From NCBI RefSeq assembly GCF_025420585.1, contig NZ_JAOEGB010000004.1, positions 1 through 64,000 on the forward strand: DNA of 64,000 nucleotides. Reading direction: 5' to 3'. This document shows positions 1 to 11,200 of the stretch, piece by piece. Within the stretch, counting starts at the first letter, position 1. The number at the start of each line of letters is the position of its first letter. The notes under the pieces were generated by a model. It did no database searches and was not told where the DNA came from. It worked only from the letters and a program-made list of their open reading frames with translations. This stretch comes from Planotetraspora sp. A-T 1434 (lineage in GTDB: Bacteria; Actinomycetota; Actinomycetes; Streptosporangiales; Streptosporangiaceae). A program made the translations under genes and the position numbers.

Positions 1-243
1 TTCCACGCCTCTGATCAGCTCGACCGCCCATGGGCTGTCCAGTTCGTTGACGACGAACTCGATGAGCCCTCCCGCCCGCTCCTGGCGGCCGGGCGCGGTG
101 TAGCCGTGCTGACCGAGCAGGCGCTGCACCTTCGCCCTCGTCTGCACCGAGACGTCGGATCTCCCGTTGAGCACCTTTGACACGGTCGAGATCGAGACCC
201 CTGCTTGCGAGGCGATGTCCGCCAGCGTGCTGCGGCGTGTCAT
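1..243 (-). CDS. LacI-family transcriptional regulator, N-terminal part (cut by window edge)
   Basis: Reading the minus strand from the ATG at 243 gives MTRRSTLADIASQAGVSIST followed by VSKVLNGRSDVSVQ, the classic LacI helix-turn-helix and hinge-helix region in residues 5-50. The start of the periplasmic-binding-like sensor domain (IEFVVNELDSPWAVELIRG) follows up to the window edge. Family members repress sugar-uptake and catabolic operons and release DNA on sugar binding. The gene is divergent from remnants of a sugar ABC permease and a DUF2264 gene and from the intact beta-helix polysaccharide protein at 861-3833. It therefore probably regulates plant or fungal polysaccharide use. Only the first 81 codons are present. 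Confidence 0.93.
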   Translation of the reverse strand, partial: MTRRSTLADIASQAGVSISTVSKVLNGRSDVSVQTRAKVQRLLGQHGYTAPGRQERAGGLIEFVVNELDSPWAVELIRGVE

Positions 244-359
244 TTTTGCGAAACCTCCCGAAACCGCTGCAGGTCAGCGTGGCACGGGGTAACCGCCCAG
301 CGCAACTGGGCCTTGACGGACATCCGATGTTTCGCCTACGTTACCGGCAACTCTCAGAT

Positions 360-379
360 GTTGCGAAAAGTATCGCAAC
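360..379. promoter_or_regulatory. Palindrome, candidate LacI-family operator
   Basis: GTTGCGA (360-366) and TCGCAAC (373-379) form a perfect inverted repeat with a 6-bp spacer. It lies between the divergent LacI gene (start at 243) and the truncated permease (start about 411). Position and symmetry suit a LacI-family operator; binding is inferred. Confidence 0.5.
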
Positions 380-410
380 TCACCCCCCTGATCTAGGTGT
401 TCGATGAGGC

Positions 411-510
411 GTGTTAAGGCTGGGTTTGTCCGGCCGGCTCGCGGTCTTGGTCCTGGTCGGCCCGTATGTGGTCTTCCTGGTGGCGTTCGGGCTGGCCCCA
501 GCCATGGCAC
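411..510 (+). pseudogene. 5' remnant of a sugar ABC transporter permease
   Basis: From the GTG at 411 the translation begins LRLGLSGRLAVLVLVGPYVV and continues FLVAFGLAPA. This is the first transmembrane segment of a binding-protein-dependent sugar permease. Permease similarity ends at about 505 and the frame runs into unrelated sequence. Nearly the whole permease and any partner genes are missing, apparently through a deletion joining this start to the tail of a downstream gene. Identification rests on about 30 residues plus the LacI neighbour. Confidence 0.5.
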
Positions 511-539
511 GTCCGCGTACACCGGCAACGCACCGGGCG

Positions 540-864
540 GCACCTGCGCTCCGCGGAGGGCGGCTTCGCCATCGACCGCGGCCTGCCGCTCGACCGGCGC
601 GCCCGGCTCGGGATGGCCGGGGCCAGGGGCGCGGCGGGCCTGTCGGCGATCCACGACCTGGGCGCCGCCCGCGCCGGGGAGATGGTCGAGGCGCTTCCCG
701 GGACCAACGTGATGGCCCGGAGGACGTTCATCCCGACGCTCGTCGCCGAGCACCCGCCCACGGAGCACCTCCTGGTCACCGCAGCACTCGGGCTTGTCCA
801 CGACCCTTCGGGCGGGCGGCCGGAGCCGCCCGCCACGCCAAATCTGACAGGAGATCTCCTATGA
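540..864 (+). pseudogene. 3' remnant of a DUF2264-like gene
   Basis: The frame ending with TGA at 862-864 reads SAEGGFAIDRGLPLDRRARL and later NVMARRTFIPTLVAEHP. This resembles the C-terminal beta-rich end of DUF2264 proteins, which sit in carbohydrate-use operons; the assignment is from memory of the family. The stop overlaps the next gene's start in an ATGA (861-864), so the original operon was translationally coupled to the beta-helix gene. The 5' part is deleted. Confidence 0.4.
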
Positions 865-3833
865 GACGGTTACCCATGAAGCGGTTATTGGTCGCCGCGG
901 CCCTGCTGCTGGCGGTGTCACCCGTGACGTTGCCCGCGACGACCGCACAGGCCGCCACCGCTCTGACGCAGCTCTACGTCGCCCCCAACGGCAGCGATGG
1001 CGGCCCGGGAACGGCCGCGCTGCCGTTCAAGACTCTGCAGCGGGCCCGCGACGCCGTCCGGGCCGTCACCGCCGACACCGACGTGGTCGTGTACGTCAAG
1101 CCGGGCGACTACTACCTCGACGCGCCGATCGAGTTCACCGCGCAGGACTCGGGACGAGCGGGCCACCGGGTCACCTACCGCGTGTGGGGCGGACCGCCCG
1201 GATCCGCCCGGTTCATCGGCGGGCAGCGGGTTACCGGCTGGACCCAGTACAAGGGGAACATCTGGCAGGCCAAGGTCGGCCGCCGCTTCGACACGCTCTA
1301 CGAGGACGGCGTCCGCGCGATCAAGGCCCGCACCCCCAACCTCGAACCCGGCGACCTGGTCACGGCCCACGCTCACTACTGGGTGGCCGCTCCCGGCACC
1401 GAGTCGTACACCGTGCTGCCCTACAAGGCCGGCGACTTCGACCCGACCGGCTGGGACCTGCGTGACGCGGAACTGCGGATCTGGCCGCGCGACAACTGGT
1501 TCGAGGAGCACCAGCCCATCGCCTCCGTCGACCCCGCCGCGCACACCATCACCCTGAAGAACCAGACCCGGTACTCTATGGGGCTGACCACCAGCCCCTC
1601 CCGCTTCTACGTGCAGGGCATGCTGAGCGCGCTCGACCAGCCGGGAGAGTTCCACTACGACAGCACGGCCGGCGTCCTGTACTACTGGCCGCGCCACGGC
1701 CTCGGCGACGTGGTGGTGCCGCGGACCAAGACGATCCTGAGCCTCAACGGCGTGCATGACGTGACCTTCGACGGGCTCGGGTTCGAGGACACCGACTTCA
1801 CCGACTTCTACCGCCACGGCTACCCGGTCGAGAACGGCTCGGGGGAGAACCACCAGTACGGCGTCTACGACCGGCAGATCGAGATGGCGCCGAACCGGAC
1901 CGGCATGATCTTCATGACCGACACCGCGAACGTCACGATCACCCGCTCCCACCTGCGCAACTCCGGCTACTCGGCGATCTACGCGCTGTTCGCCAACCAC
2001 GACGACAGGATCGAGTCGAACCTGATCGAGCACGCCGGCTACGCGGGCGTGTTCTTCGAGGGCCACTATCCGGGCGAGGGCGACGTACTCACCCACAACG
2101 TGCTCGCCGGCAACCTGATCCACGACGTGGGCGAGCTGGTCGGGCACGGCGCCGGATACATCCTCATGCAGTCGTCGAACAACGAGATCTCCAACAGCGA
2201 GATCTACAACTCGCCGCGCTTCGGTGTCTACCTGGCCGGATATCGTGGGATCCCCAATCAGGACCTGTACACCCGGGACAACACGGTCAGGAACCTCAAC
2301 GTCCACGACGTGATGCAGGACAGCCGCGACGGCGCGGCCGTCTACACCTTCGGCACCAGCACCTCCTCGACCGGGCCGTTCCAGGTGAACAACTTCGACC
2401 AGATCGCGATCAATTACGCCTACAGCCACCCCGAGGCCAACAACTCGCAGCCCGCGACCAGCCTCGACCCGGCCGCCGTCTACCTGGACGAGGGCACCTA
2501 CGGCACCCAGGTCAGCAACGTCAAGGCGGAGAACATCCAGCGCAGCCCGGTCTTCAAGACCAACAAGAGCGCCGGCGTGGTGACCAACTCCAGCTGGCAG
2601 TCCGGCTTCGACGAGTCCAAGATCGACTACCCGAACATCGGCCTGCGGGCCGACTACCCGTACGGCGCGCTCACGATCGACGCGGGAAGCAGCACCGACC
2701 AGCAGTTCCTGCACGGCACCCGGGCCACGGCCACCGGGACCACGGCGCCGGACGCCACCTACCGGCACGGGACGTTCTCCTACCGTCTGCCCGTCCCCAA
2801 CGGCACCTACGCCGTCGACCTGTCGTTCCTCGACCCGCTCTCCACCGCGGCCGGGCAGCGCGTCTTCTCCGTCACCGCCGAGGGCCAGACCGTCATCAGC
2901 GGCCTCGACGTCTACAAGGTAGCAGGCCACAACCCGGTGAACCGGCGCGTGACGGTCACCGTGACCGACGGGCAGCTCGACCTGGCCTTCACCCCGACCA
3001 CGGGCGAGGCGCTCGTCAGCGCCATCGCCGTGTCCGGCGGCGTGACTCCGCCCCCGGGCCGGTACGAGGCGGAGTACGCGACGATCTCCCAGGGCATCTT
3101 CGAGAACACCCATACCGGATTCAGCGGCACCGGGTACGTCAACGGCGACAACGTGGCCGGGTCGTACCTCGAGTGGAACGTGAACGCGGCGTCGGCGGGC
3201 ACCGCGACCGTGAAGGTGCGTTACTCCAACGGCACCACGACCAACCGGCCCAGCGCGATCTCGGTCAACGGAACGACGGTGTTCGCCAGCCGCGACTACA
3301 ACAGCACCACCACGTGGGACACCTGGGCGACCGACACGTTCACCGTGCCGGTCAACGCCGGAGCCAACACGATCCGGGCCACGGCGACGACCGCGAACGG
3401 CAACCCGAACATCGACTACATCGATGTGGACGTGACGCCGTCCGGCGGCACCCCGGTCGACTACCAGGCCGAGGACGCCACGATCTCGCAAGGGGGCGTG
3501 TTCACCAACCACCTGAACTACACCGGGACCGGCTTCGTCGACTACACCAACATCGCGGGTAGCTACGTCGAGTTCACGGTGAACGCGGCGTCGGCCGGCA
3601 GCACGCCGCTGGTCATCCGCTACGCCAACGGCACGACGGTGGACCGGCCGATGGACATCTCGGTGAACGGCACCGTGGTGGCCTCCAACGTGTCGTTCCC
3701 CCCCACGGCCAACTGGGACACCTGGGTGACCTCCACGAAGTCGGTGCCGCTCAACGCCGGTAGCAACACGATCCGGCTGACCGCCACGACCGCCAACGGC
3801 GGCCCCAACCTCGACAAGATCACGGTGGGCTAG
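861..3833 (+). CDS. Secreted right-handed parallel beta-helix protein with malectin-like and two CBM6/35-like domains
   Basis: This is a 990-residue extracellular protein. A Sec signal covers residues 1-32 (KRLLVAAALLLAV core, AQA cleavage region). It is followed by the motif LYVAPNGSDGGPGTAALPF typical of right-handed beta-helix polysaccharide-active proteins (about residues 38-590). A malectin-like beta-sandwich spans about 603-728, and two homologous CBM6/35-type modules cover about 734-859 and 867-990. The start is fixed by AGGAG at 849-853 and the signal peptide; the frame is open further upstream but without coding sense. It probably binds and cleaves or debranches a polysaccharide; the exact activity (lyase or glycosidase) cannot be read. 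The gene sits in the remains of a LacI-controlled sugar operon. Confidence 0.88.
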   Translation: MRRLPMKRLLVAAALLLAVSPVTLPATTAQAATALTQLYVAPNGSDGGPGTAALPFKTLQRARDAVRAVTADTDVVVYVKPGDYYLDAPIEFTAQDSGRAGHRVTYRVWGGPPGSARFIGGQRVTGWTQYKGNIWQAKVGRRFDTLYEDGVRAIKARTPNLEPGDLVTAHAHYWVAAPGTESYTVLPYKAGDFDPTGWDLRDAELRIWPRDNWFEEHQPIASVDPAAHTITLKNQTRYSMGLTTSPSRFYVQGMLSALDQPGEFHYDSTAGVLYYWPRHGLGDVVVPRTKTILSLNGVHDVTFDGLGFEDTDFTDFYRHGYPVENGSGENHQYGVYDRQIEMAPNRTGMIFMTDTANVTITRSHLRNSGYSAIYALFANHDDRIESNLIEHAGYAGVFFEGHYPGEGDVLTHNVLAGNLIHDVGELVGHGAGYILMQSSNNEISNSEIYNSPRFGVYLAGYRGIPNQDLYTRDNTVRNLNVHDVMQDSRDGAAVYTFGTSTSSTGPFQVNNFDQIAINYAYSHPEANNSQPATSLDPAAVYLDEGTYGTQVSNVKAENIQRSPVFKTNKSAGVVTNSSWQSGFDESKIDYPNIGLRADYPYGALTIDAGSSTDQQFLHGTRATATGTTAPDATYRHGTFSYRLPVPNGTYAVDLSFLDPLSTAAGQRVFSVTAEGQTVISGLDVYKVAGHNPVNRRVTVTVTDGQLDLAFTPTTGEALVSAIAVSGGVTPPPGRYEAEYATISQGIFENTHTGFSGTGYVNGDNVAGSYLEWNVNAASAGTATVKVRYSNGTTTNRPSAISVNGTTVFASRDYNSTTTWDTWATDTFTVPVNAGANTIRATATTANGNPNIDYIDVDVTPSGGTPVDYQAEDATISQGGVFTNHLNYTGTGFVDYTNIAGSYVEFTVNAASAGSTPLVIRYANGTTVDRPMDISVNGTVVASNVSFPPTANWDTWVTSTKSVPLNAGSNTIRLTATTANGGPNLDKITVG

Positions 3834-3841
3834 GTCCGCCG

Positions 3842-3882
3842 GACGCCCCCGCCAGGCCCCCTGGCGGGGGCGTCGCCCTTTT
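3842..3882 (+). terminator. Intrinsic terminator
   Basis: A perfect 14-bp stem (3842-3855 with 3861-3874, loop 3856-3860) is followed by GCCCTTTTC. It lies 8 bp after the beta-helix gene's stop codon. Confidence 0.88.
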
Positions 3883-3887
3883 CAGGG

Positions 3888-4181
3888 ACCGGCCTGCCCG
3901 ACCACGAGCAGGGTCTGGCAACGGGCCTGGCGACCATGACCCAGCAGATCGGCATCACCAGGGGCACCCCGATCATGAATGCCATCTCCACGTCGGCGAT
4001 GGCGGGGACCGGGGCGATCGCCATGCTCGGCGGTCTGAAGGTGGCCGTCGCGGCGAATGCCGTAATTGTGCTGCTGGGACTCCTCACCAGCCTGTTCCTC
4101 CTGCACAAGCCGGCTGCCCCGCGCGCGGCGCATCGCGAGGCCTGGTTAGCCTTGTCCGAGATCGAAAGGGTTCCGAGATGA
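3888..4181 (+). pseudogene. C-terminal remnant of a DHA2-type MFS drug transporter
   Basis: The frame reads LPDHEQGLATGLATMTQQIG and continues to a final transmembrane helix (AVAANAVIVLLGLLTSLFLL). This matches the last two helices of 14-TMS MFS efflux proteins. Everything upstream of about residue 380 of such a protein is missing and the fragment begins right after the terminator. Its stop overlaps the next start (ATGA at 4178-4181). It cannot function alone. Confidence 0.6.
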
Positions 4182-4741
4182 CGTTTACTCTCCCTCAGGA
4201 GAACCAGTGGGGACTGCTGCTGTCGCACGGATTCTCCACCAGGTTCGCAGGCACTTGGGTAGAAGGCGATGATCCTGAATATATTGCTCGCCTGCTGGGA
4301 GCGGACCCGAACTGCCGGCTGGACGCCGACCTGAACATGGCCATGCGATGGTATCAACCCTATTCGACGGAGGAGGTTATTTGGATCGGGGATCATGCTC
4401 CGGGTTGGACACACTTCATCAACATCAGCGGATTGTCTGGCCCGGTTCGGAACACGGGCATAAGCGGTGGCCGCGCATTCCAAGTGGAATGGGATGAGGA
4501 TGTCGAAGGGGTCCACGACCTGTACTGCTTCATTGATGGAGTATTCGCTGCAGAACTGGGTGCGTTCTCGCCGGAGATCGTCGACCCTGTCTTCGCCCCT
4601 TACGCCGAAGGGCTGGCCTGGAAGCATGGAAGTGACGAGCAGATTGCAAATGCGTTTCTGACCGTGGTGGGTCGAATCACTGGGCGATTTATCGACCAAG
4701 AATGGATCAATGCGACTCGGTCGCTTTATCGAATTTCATAG
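4178..4741 (+). CDS. Hypothetical protein, DUF6461-like
   Basis: The product is a 187-residue cytoplasmic protein with no signal or membrane segment. The pattern of an aromatic-rich N-terminus (NQWGLLLSHGFS), a central PGWTHFINISG and an acidic, tryptophan-containing C-terminus loosely resembles the DUF6461 proteins common in actinomycetes; function unknown. A clearer DUF6461 member lies at 41295-41807. GAAAGGG at 4165-4171 serves as ribosome binding site. Base composition is visibly lower in GC than its neighbours, suggesting acquisition by transfer. It is flanked by an MFS remnant and a transposase remnant. Confidence 0.6.
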   Translation: MTFTLPQENQWGLLLSHGFSTRFAGTWVEGDDPEYIARLLGADPNCRLDADLNMAMRWYQPYSTEEVIWIGDHAPGWTHFINISGLSGPVRNTGISGGRAFQVEWDEDVEGVHDLYCFIDGVFAAELGAFSPEIVDPVFAPYAEGLAWKHGSDEQIANAFLTVVGRITGRFIDQEWINATRSLYRIS

Positions 4742-4754
4742 TCACGGCCAGCGG

Positions 4755-4955
4755 CAGTGGCGAACTGGCCGGCGCCGGTATCACGGTGCCGCCCAGTACA
4801 GTGCGCGACATCCTCAAACGAGCCGGGCTCGGTCCGGCACCACGTCGCACCGGCCCGAGTTGGGGCCAGTTCCTCGAAGCGCAGGCCGAGGGCATCTGGG
4901 CATGCGATCTGTTCCACGTCGACACAGTCTTTCTCAAGCGGCTGCGAAGGCACGC
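4755..4955 (+). pseudogene. Transposase (rve/integrase-core) fragment
   Basis: The translation VPPSTVRDILKRAGLGPAPR, then WGQFLEAQAEGIWACDLFHV and DTVFLKRL, matches the region just before and including the first catalytic Asp (CDLFHVDT) of an rve-type transposase. Homology stops at about 4945. This is a different family member from the four IS copies elsewhere in the window but close to the remnant at 42105-42440. Confidence 0.65.
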
Positions 4956-5106
4956 CGGATGCGAGTCACCCAGGCCGACCCGGTCATCGGTGACATCCTC
5001 CGCGCCACCATCCAGACCGGCCTGCGCTGCTACTAACTGCCCAAATAATTTCCGGCCACCGCGGGGTCGCGTGGTCCCGCGATAGGGCGCCCCCGCCTGC
5101 CCCCCC

Positions 5107-5179
5107 GTGGAACGCACGCATTCCACGCACGACCTCCACTTCGGAGAGCTGGAACGGCGTGGAACGCGATGGAACGCAT
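5107..5179 (+). repeat. GGAACG repeats upstream of the RHS gene
   Basis: Three tandem 10-bp units start with TGGAACG at 5150, 5160 and 5170. A further copy at 5108 forms an inverted pair with ATTCCACG at 5120-5127. The array ends about 100 bp before the giant RHS gene and is a candidate regulator binding site. Confidence 0.5.
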
Positions 5180-5281
5180 CTACAGGTGAGGCATCCCGCC
5201 AATGGGATGCCCGGTGCCTGAGCCAGGGAGTGTCAGACACGACCTAGGTCCGGGTTCGTTTACAGGGGGAAGGGCGCGACG

Positions 5282-8200
5282 ATGCGCGGAAAGCTGTTGA
5301 GGAGTGGGTTCACCCGGATGGTCGCCTGCGGCCTCGGGATCGCCCTGGTGGTGCCTGGCCTGTCGACGTCCGGCGCGGCGCGGGTATCCGCGTTGGCCAG
5401 GTCGCAGATGGTGTCGGCGTCGTCCAGTGCCTGCGGATCCGGGACCAGCGGGGCCACGACGGCCGGCAGCGGAGTCCCCGATCACGAGGAGCTGGTGAGC
5501 CCGACCGAGACGCAGCCGCATACGGTCGCGCTCGACGGCGCGCAGGTGGTGGTCAAGCCTGGTGCCCTGTCGAAGCCGGTGAGCATCGGCATCTCCCGGC
5601 TGGCCGACACCGACCTGGCTCCGCTGGACTCCGGCATGACGAACGTCACCGGCAAGGCGCACAGTGGATTCCGGTTCACGCCGCATCCGATGCAGTTCCT
5701 GACCAAGGTCGAGGTGACGCTGCCGTACGACCCGGCGCTCGTGCCATCCGGCTTCACCGCCCAGGACGTGTTCACGTACTTCTACGACGATGTGGCGCTG
5801 TGCTGGCAGGTGCTCCAGCGGGTCTCGGTCGACCAGGTGAACCACACCGTGACGTCGCTGACCGATCACTTCACCGACATGGTGAACTCGACGGTGACGG
5901 TACCGGAGCACCCCGAGAACATGTCGTTCAACCCGAACCAGATCAAAGGCATCGAGTATGCCGACCCGAGCTCGAAGGTGAACCTGATCGCCCCGCCGGG
6001 TCCGGACAATTCCGGGGATAACCGTCTCGGCTACCCGATCGAGGTGCCGCCCGGGCGCCTCGGGCTGCAACCGCAGCTCAGCGTCGGGTACGACTCTTCG
6101 GCGGGCGACGGCTGGATGGGGATGGGCTGGGACCTGTCAACGCCGAGCATCATGATCGACACTCGGTGGGGGGTGCCCCGGTACGACGCGGCGAAGGAGA
6201 CCGAGACGTATCTACTGGCCGGCGAGCAGCTGACGCCGGTCGCACACCGGGGGCCGGCGGTCGCGCGTACCTCTGAAAAGGTCTTCCACACCCGGGTGGA
6301 GCACGGCTTCGCGCGTATCGTCCGGCACGGCGACGACCCGAAGTCGTACTCGTGGGAGGTCACCGACAAGGCCGGTACCCATTTCATCTACGGCGGTACC
6401 GGCGCCACCCTCGCCGACGGGTCCGGCAACGTGTTCCTGTGGGCGCTGCGCGAGGTCCGCGACCCGCATGGCAACTTCATGCGCTACAGCTACACACAGG
6501 TCGATGACACAGGGATCGCCGGGGGCGTCGAGCCAGGGCGCAATCTCTACCCCAAACGGATCACCTACACCGGACAGTCGGATGTAGACGGCCGGTACGC
6601 GGTGACCTTCGTCCGCGACCGGGAGCTCAACGAGCCCTTGCGGGTGGACAAGACCATCGACGCCCGGGGTGGCTTCAAGCGGGTCACCGCGGACCTACTG
6701 CGCCGGGTCGATGTGACGCTGGATGGTGGCCTTATCCGGCGCTACGACTTCGCGTACACCACCGGGGCGTTCCAGAAGACCCTGCTGCACTCGATTACCC
6801 AGCTCGACGACCACGGTGCCCTGTTCAACAAGCACGAGTTCAGCTACTTCGACGACATCCGCGACGCGCAGGGCGACTACCAGGCGTTCAGCTCGGCGCA
6901 GTGGTCCGTCCCTGGCGACGACCTGAGCAAGGACGCGCTCAACCTCACCCCGGAGCAGGCCGGCGACGCCAGCGCGTTGAACGCGAACACGAGCACCGGA
7001 GAGGGCGGGCATCTCTACGTCGGCGTCGGGGATTCGGACGGCAAGAGGAACTCGGCCGGGGTGAAGGTGGGGTTCAACCACGCCTCGGACGACGGCGTGC
7101 TGGCGCTGATCGATGTGGACGGCGACGAACTGCCGGACAAGGTCTTCCGCAGCGGCGGCAGCGTCAAGTACCGGAAGAACCTGTCCGGTCCGCATGGCCA
7201 GCTGCGGTTCGCGGACCAGGCCAAGTCGCTGGCGCTGCCCGGGATCAACGGCGAGAGCAGCGACAGCGTGACGTTGGGCGTCGAGGCCTACCCTGGCGGC
7301 GTGGCGGCGCAGCTGGACTACGTAAACACGTTCTCCACCACCGATCGGTACTTCGCCGACGTTAACGGCGACGGGATATCCGACCTGGTGAGCGGGTCCA
7401 ACGTGCTGTTCGGCCGGGTCGGTGCGGACGGCGTGCCGGTGTACGGAATCAGCGCCGACACTCCGGTGCCGGTGACCGCCGGCCAGATCGACACGACCGG
7501 GCTGCTCGGCGATCTCGGTCCGGACCGCGAGCGCCTGATCGACTCCTTCCCGCTGCTGGACACCGTGCGCCGGTGGGTCGCGCCTTTCGCCGGTACCGTC
7601 AAGATCGAAGGCGCTGTGAAGCTGGCCGACGGGACAGCCGCGGCACGGGCGGCGTCCACCACCGCAGACGGTGTTCGGGTCGCCATCCAGCGCGAGAACA
7701 CCGAGCTCTGGTCGGACACCATCGGGGTGCACGACAACACGTCGCACGCTCCGTCCGACGTGGACTCGGTTACGGTGTCCCGCGGCGACCGGCTGTACTT
7801 CCGGGTGCAGTCCGGATTCGACGGCAGCCTCGACGATGTGTCGTGGAACCCGACCATCAGCTACCTGTCGGCGCCGGACCTGACCGATGTGAACGGGCTG
7901 CCGGCGTACCGCTTCCAGGCATCACGCGACTTCACCCTGGGCGGTCGGGCCGCGCAACTGAAGGTGCCGTTGACCGGCACGCTGCATCTTTCCGGCGATC
8001 TGCGCAAGAAGGCGGCCACCACGGACGACGTCACGGTGCTCATCACCCGCGACGGCGCGCCGGTGCTCCAGCAGACGCTCACCGCCGGCGCCGCAGGCAC
8101 CGTTCCGGTGAACCTCGACGTCACCGTCCAAAAGGGACAGACTCTGAAGTGGCGGGTACAGGCGGACTCGCCTATCGACCTGGGCACGATCGAGTGGGTG

Positions 8201-11200
8201 CCGCACGCGTTATACACCGCGGCTTCCGGGGTGGATCGGCTGACCGACGACAACGGCAATCCCCTGATCGACGTCTTCCCGCCCTACGACGTGGACATGT
8301 ACCCGGTGGACGGGCTGACCGCGCCCCAGGACTCCTTCGCCGTGACAGAGGGGGGCGACCTGACGATCAGCCCGGCCCTGTCCTTCGACTTCGGCACCGC
8401 CAAGCCGTCCGGACGGGTCGCGTTCACTGCGAAGCGGCGAGGTGCGCTACTCGCCAAGCGGTTCTTCGAAATCCACGAGGGCGTGGTCACGGCGCCGAGC
8501 CCGGTGGTCATTCATGAGGTGCTTCCTCCGCCGCCGGCGGGGACCACCAGCGACCCCGACGAACTGTTCTTCGACTTCAGCACCCTCGACCCGAAGCTGC
8601 GTACGTTCCTGACCAGCCAGTCGGTGTCCGTGACGCCCGAAGGCGGCGAGGCGGTAAAGGCCCCGAGCGCGTTCCACAGCGCGGCCGAGGAGGGCGCCTT
8701 CCCGCAGCCGTATCGGGGCTGGGGCGGGATCGGGTACAACGGCAACCGGGACCGGGCTACCCAGCCGATCGCGCAGGGCGACCTGGTGATCGACGAGCAC
8801 TTCGGCGACCAGCTGCCCGGCAGCGTCGACCCGCAGGCGCAAAAGGACCAGTTCGGCAAGGACCCGCGGGTCAAGCAGCCGAAGGTCGTGCCGTTCTCCC
8901 CGTCGCCGCAGCACGACCGCTGGGGTGTCGGCGACCACTCGTTCGTGACCCGCACCGGCGCCGGCAGCTCGCGGCTGGGCACGGAGTCGATCAACCTGCC
9001 GCAGCCGTCCGACTTCACCGGCGCCGCCGCCGTACCGCGGCTGGCCCGGTCGCAGCAGATATCCCTCACCGGCACCGCCGGCGGCTCGGTGGGCTCGGCC
9101 GGCGGCAGCGTCGCCACCGGCGACAGCACCGGGCAGGTGGACTTCCTCGACCTGAACGGGGACCGGTTCCCGGACGTGGTAAGCACCGGCGGGATCCAAT
9201 ACTCCGACCCGTCCGGTGGGCTGGGCAGCACCCACGGATCGATACCGGACGGCGCGGTGCGCCGGAGCACCAACATCGCCGGCAACGCCAACGCGGGCAG
9301 CGCCGCGCGCACCATCACGACCGGCCTGGGGTACGCCGGCCCACCCGGGCATGCTCCGGCCAACACCGCGGAGTCCGGCAACGACATGCCGCCGCTCGGT
9401 GCCGGCGGCGACATCGGCGGCAGTAGCTCCGACAGCCAGTTCGACCTGCTGGACATCAACGGTGACGGCCTGCCCGACCGGGTGTACGCCGACGGCCGGG
9501 CGGCGCTCAACCTCGGTTACCGGTTCGGCGCCCCGGAGGCGTGGCGGAATCCGGCCGCGCTCAATGATGCCAGTGGTGGCGACGCCGGGCTGAACCTCGG
9601 GTTCAACACGGACTTCTACGGCTTCGCCGGCGGCGCCTCGTACCACCAGGGCAGCACCTCCACGGCGAGCACCCTGATGGACATGAACGGCGACGGCCTG
9701 CCGGACCGGGTCTTCGCCGGCAACCCGATCAAGGTCGGCCTCAACACCGGCAACGGTTTCGAACCGCCGGTGGCGTTCGGGGGCAGCCTGCCGGCCATCA
9801 ACGCGGACCGCAACGCGAAGCTGGGCGGCGGGGTGTACTTCGAATTCTCCATCTGCTTCGTCTTCGTGTGTGTCGTCGTCAACCCCGGCGCGGATGTCTC
9901 CACCGGCGCCAGCCGTACCGAGCAGGCGCTGCGCGACCTCAACGGGGACGGGTTCGTCGACCAGGTGTCGTCCACGAAGGACAGCCAGCTCGTGGTCGCG
10001 GAGAACCGCACAGGCCGGACCAACCTGCTGCGCGGCGTCACCCGCCCGCTCGGTGGCCGGATGGACTTCGACTACAGCCGCGACGGCAACACGTACGGGC
10101 AACCGCAGTCGAAGTTCGTGCTGTCCCGGGTCGCCGTGGACGACGGGCAGCCCGGTGACGGGCAGGACGTCGTGCTCGTCACCTACGAGTACTCCGGCGG
10201 TGTCTACGACCGGCTGGAGCGCGAGTTCGACGGGTACGCGACGGTCGTCGAACGGCACCGAGACCCAGCGGTCCCGGCTACTGGTGCGGCGGACGCGGTG
10301 TTCAGGAGCGTCAGCCACGAGTACCGTACCGACGGCCCGTACACGCGTGGGCTGCCGACGCGGACGGTGACCACCGACTCCGCCGGGCGGGCGTTCCTGG
10401 AAACCGAGAACACCTACGCCCTGCGGGACGTCGACCACCCCGATGCTCCGGCCGACGCGCACAGCACCACGGCCACGATCTTCCCGCAGCTCGTACGCAC
10501 CGACAACCGTTACTTCGAGGGTCAGACCGATCCGAGCAAGAGCACGTTCACCACGACGGAATACGACGCTTCGGGCAACGTGACCCGGACCTTCGACGCC
10601 GGTGAAGCCGGCACGGGCGATGACGTGGAGACCCGGATCGGGTACTCCGACTGCACCGCGACCAACATCGTCGGGTTAGCCGACACGATCGATGTGTTCG
10701 GCGGCGGCACTCTGCTCCGCCACCGGACGTCCACTGTGGACTGCGCCACCGGCGACGTCACCCAGGTCGGCGCGAAGCTGGCCAACGGCGACACGGCCGT
10801 CACGGACCTGGAGTACTTCCCCAACGGGAACATCCGTGCGGTCACCGATCCGGCCAACCAGACCAACCAGAGATTCAGGACCGACTACGCCTACGACACG
10901 GTCGTCGACACCTATGTGGAGTCGGTCACAGACAGCTTCGGATACCACTCCAGTTCCACGCACAACTTCAAGTTCGGCGTGGTCGAGACGAGCACCGACA
11001 TCAACCACCAGGTCCTGCGCGACACCTACGACTCGTTCGGCCGGGTGGTCAAGATCACCGGACCGTACGAAGCGGCGGAGAACCGCGCCACCATCACGTT
11101 CGAGTACCACCCCGAGGCCTCGGTGCCGTACGCGGTCACGAAACACGTCGATCGCCAGGCCGACGGAGTACATCCCGACACGATCGACACGGTCGCATTC

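Noticed and set aside
411..860. Extension of the beta-helix gene upstream to a GTG at 411 (1140 residues)
   Set aside because: The signal peptide and ribosome binding site lie at 849-960; upstream sequence in that frame is a permease start followed by non-coding composition.
918..3512. 864-codon minus-strand open frame opposite the beta-helix gene
   Set aside because: Val/Arg/Gly-rich shadow of a high-GC gene, with no domains.
5150..5179. CRISPR array
   Set aside because: Units are 10 bp and tandem without spacers; no cas genes are nearby.
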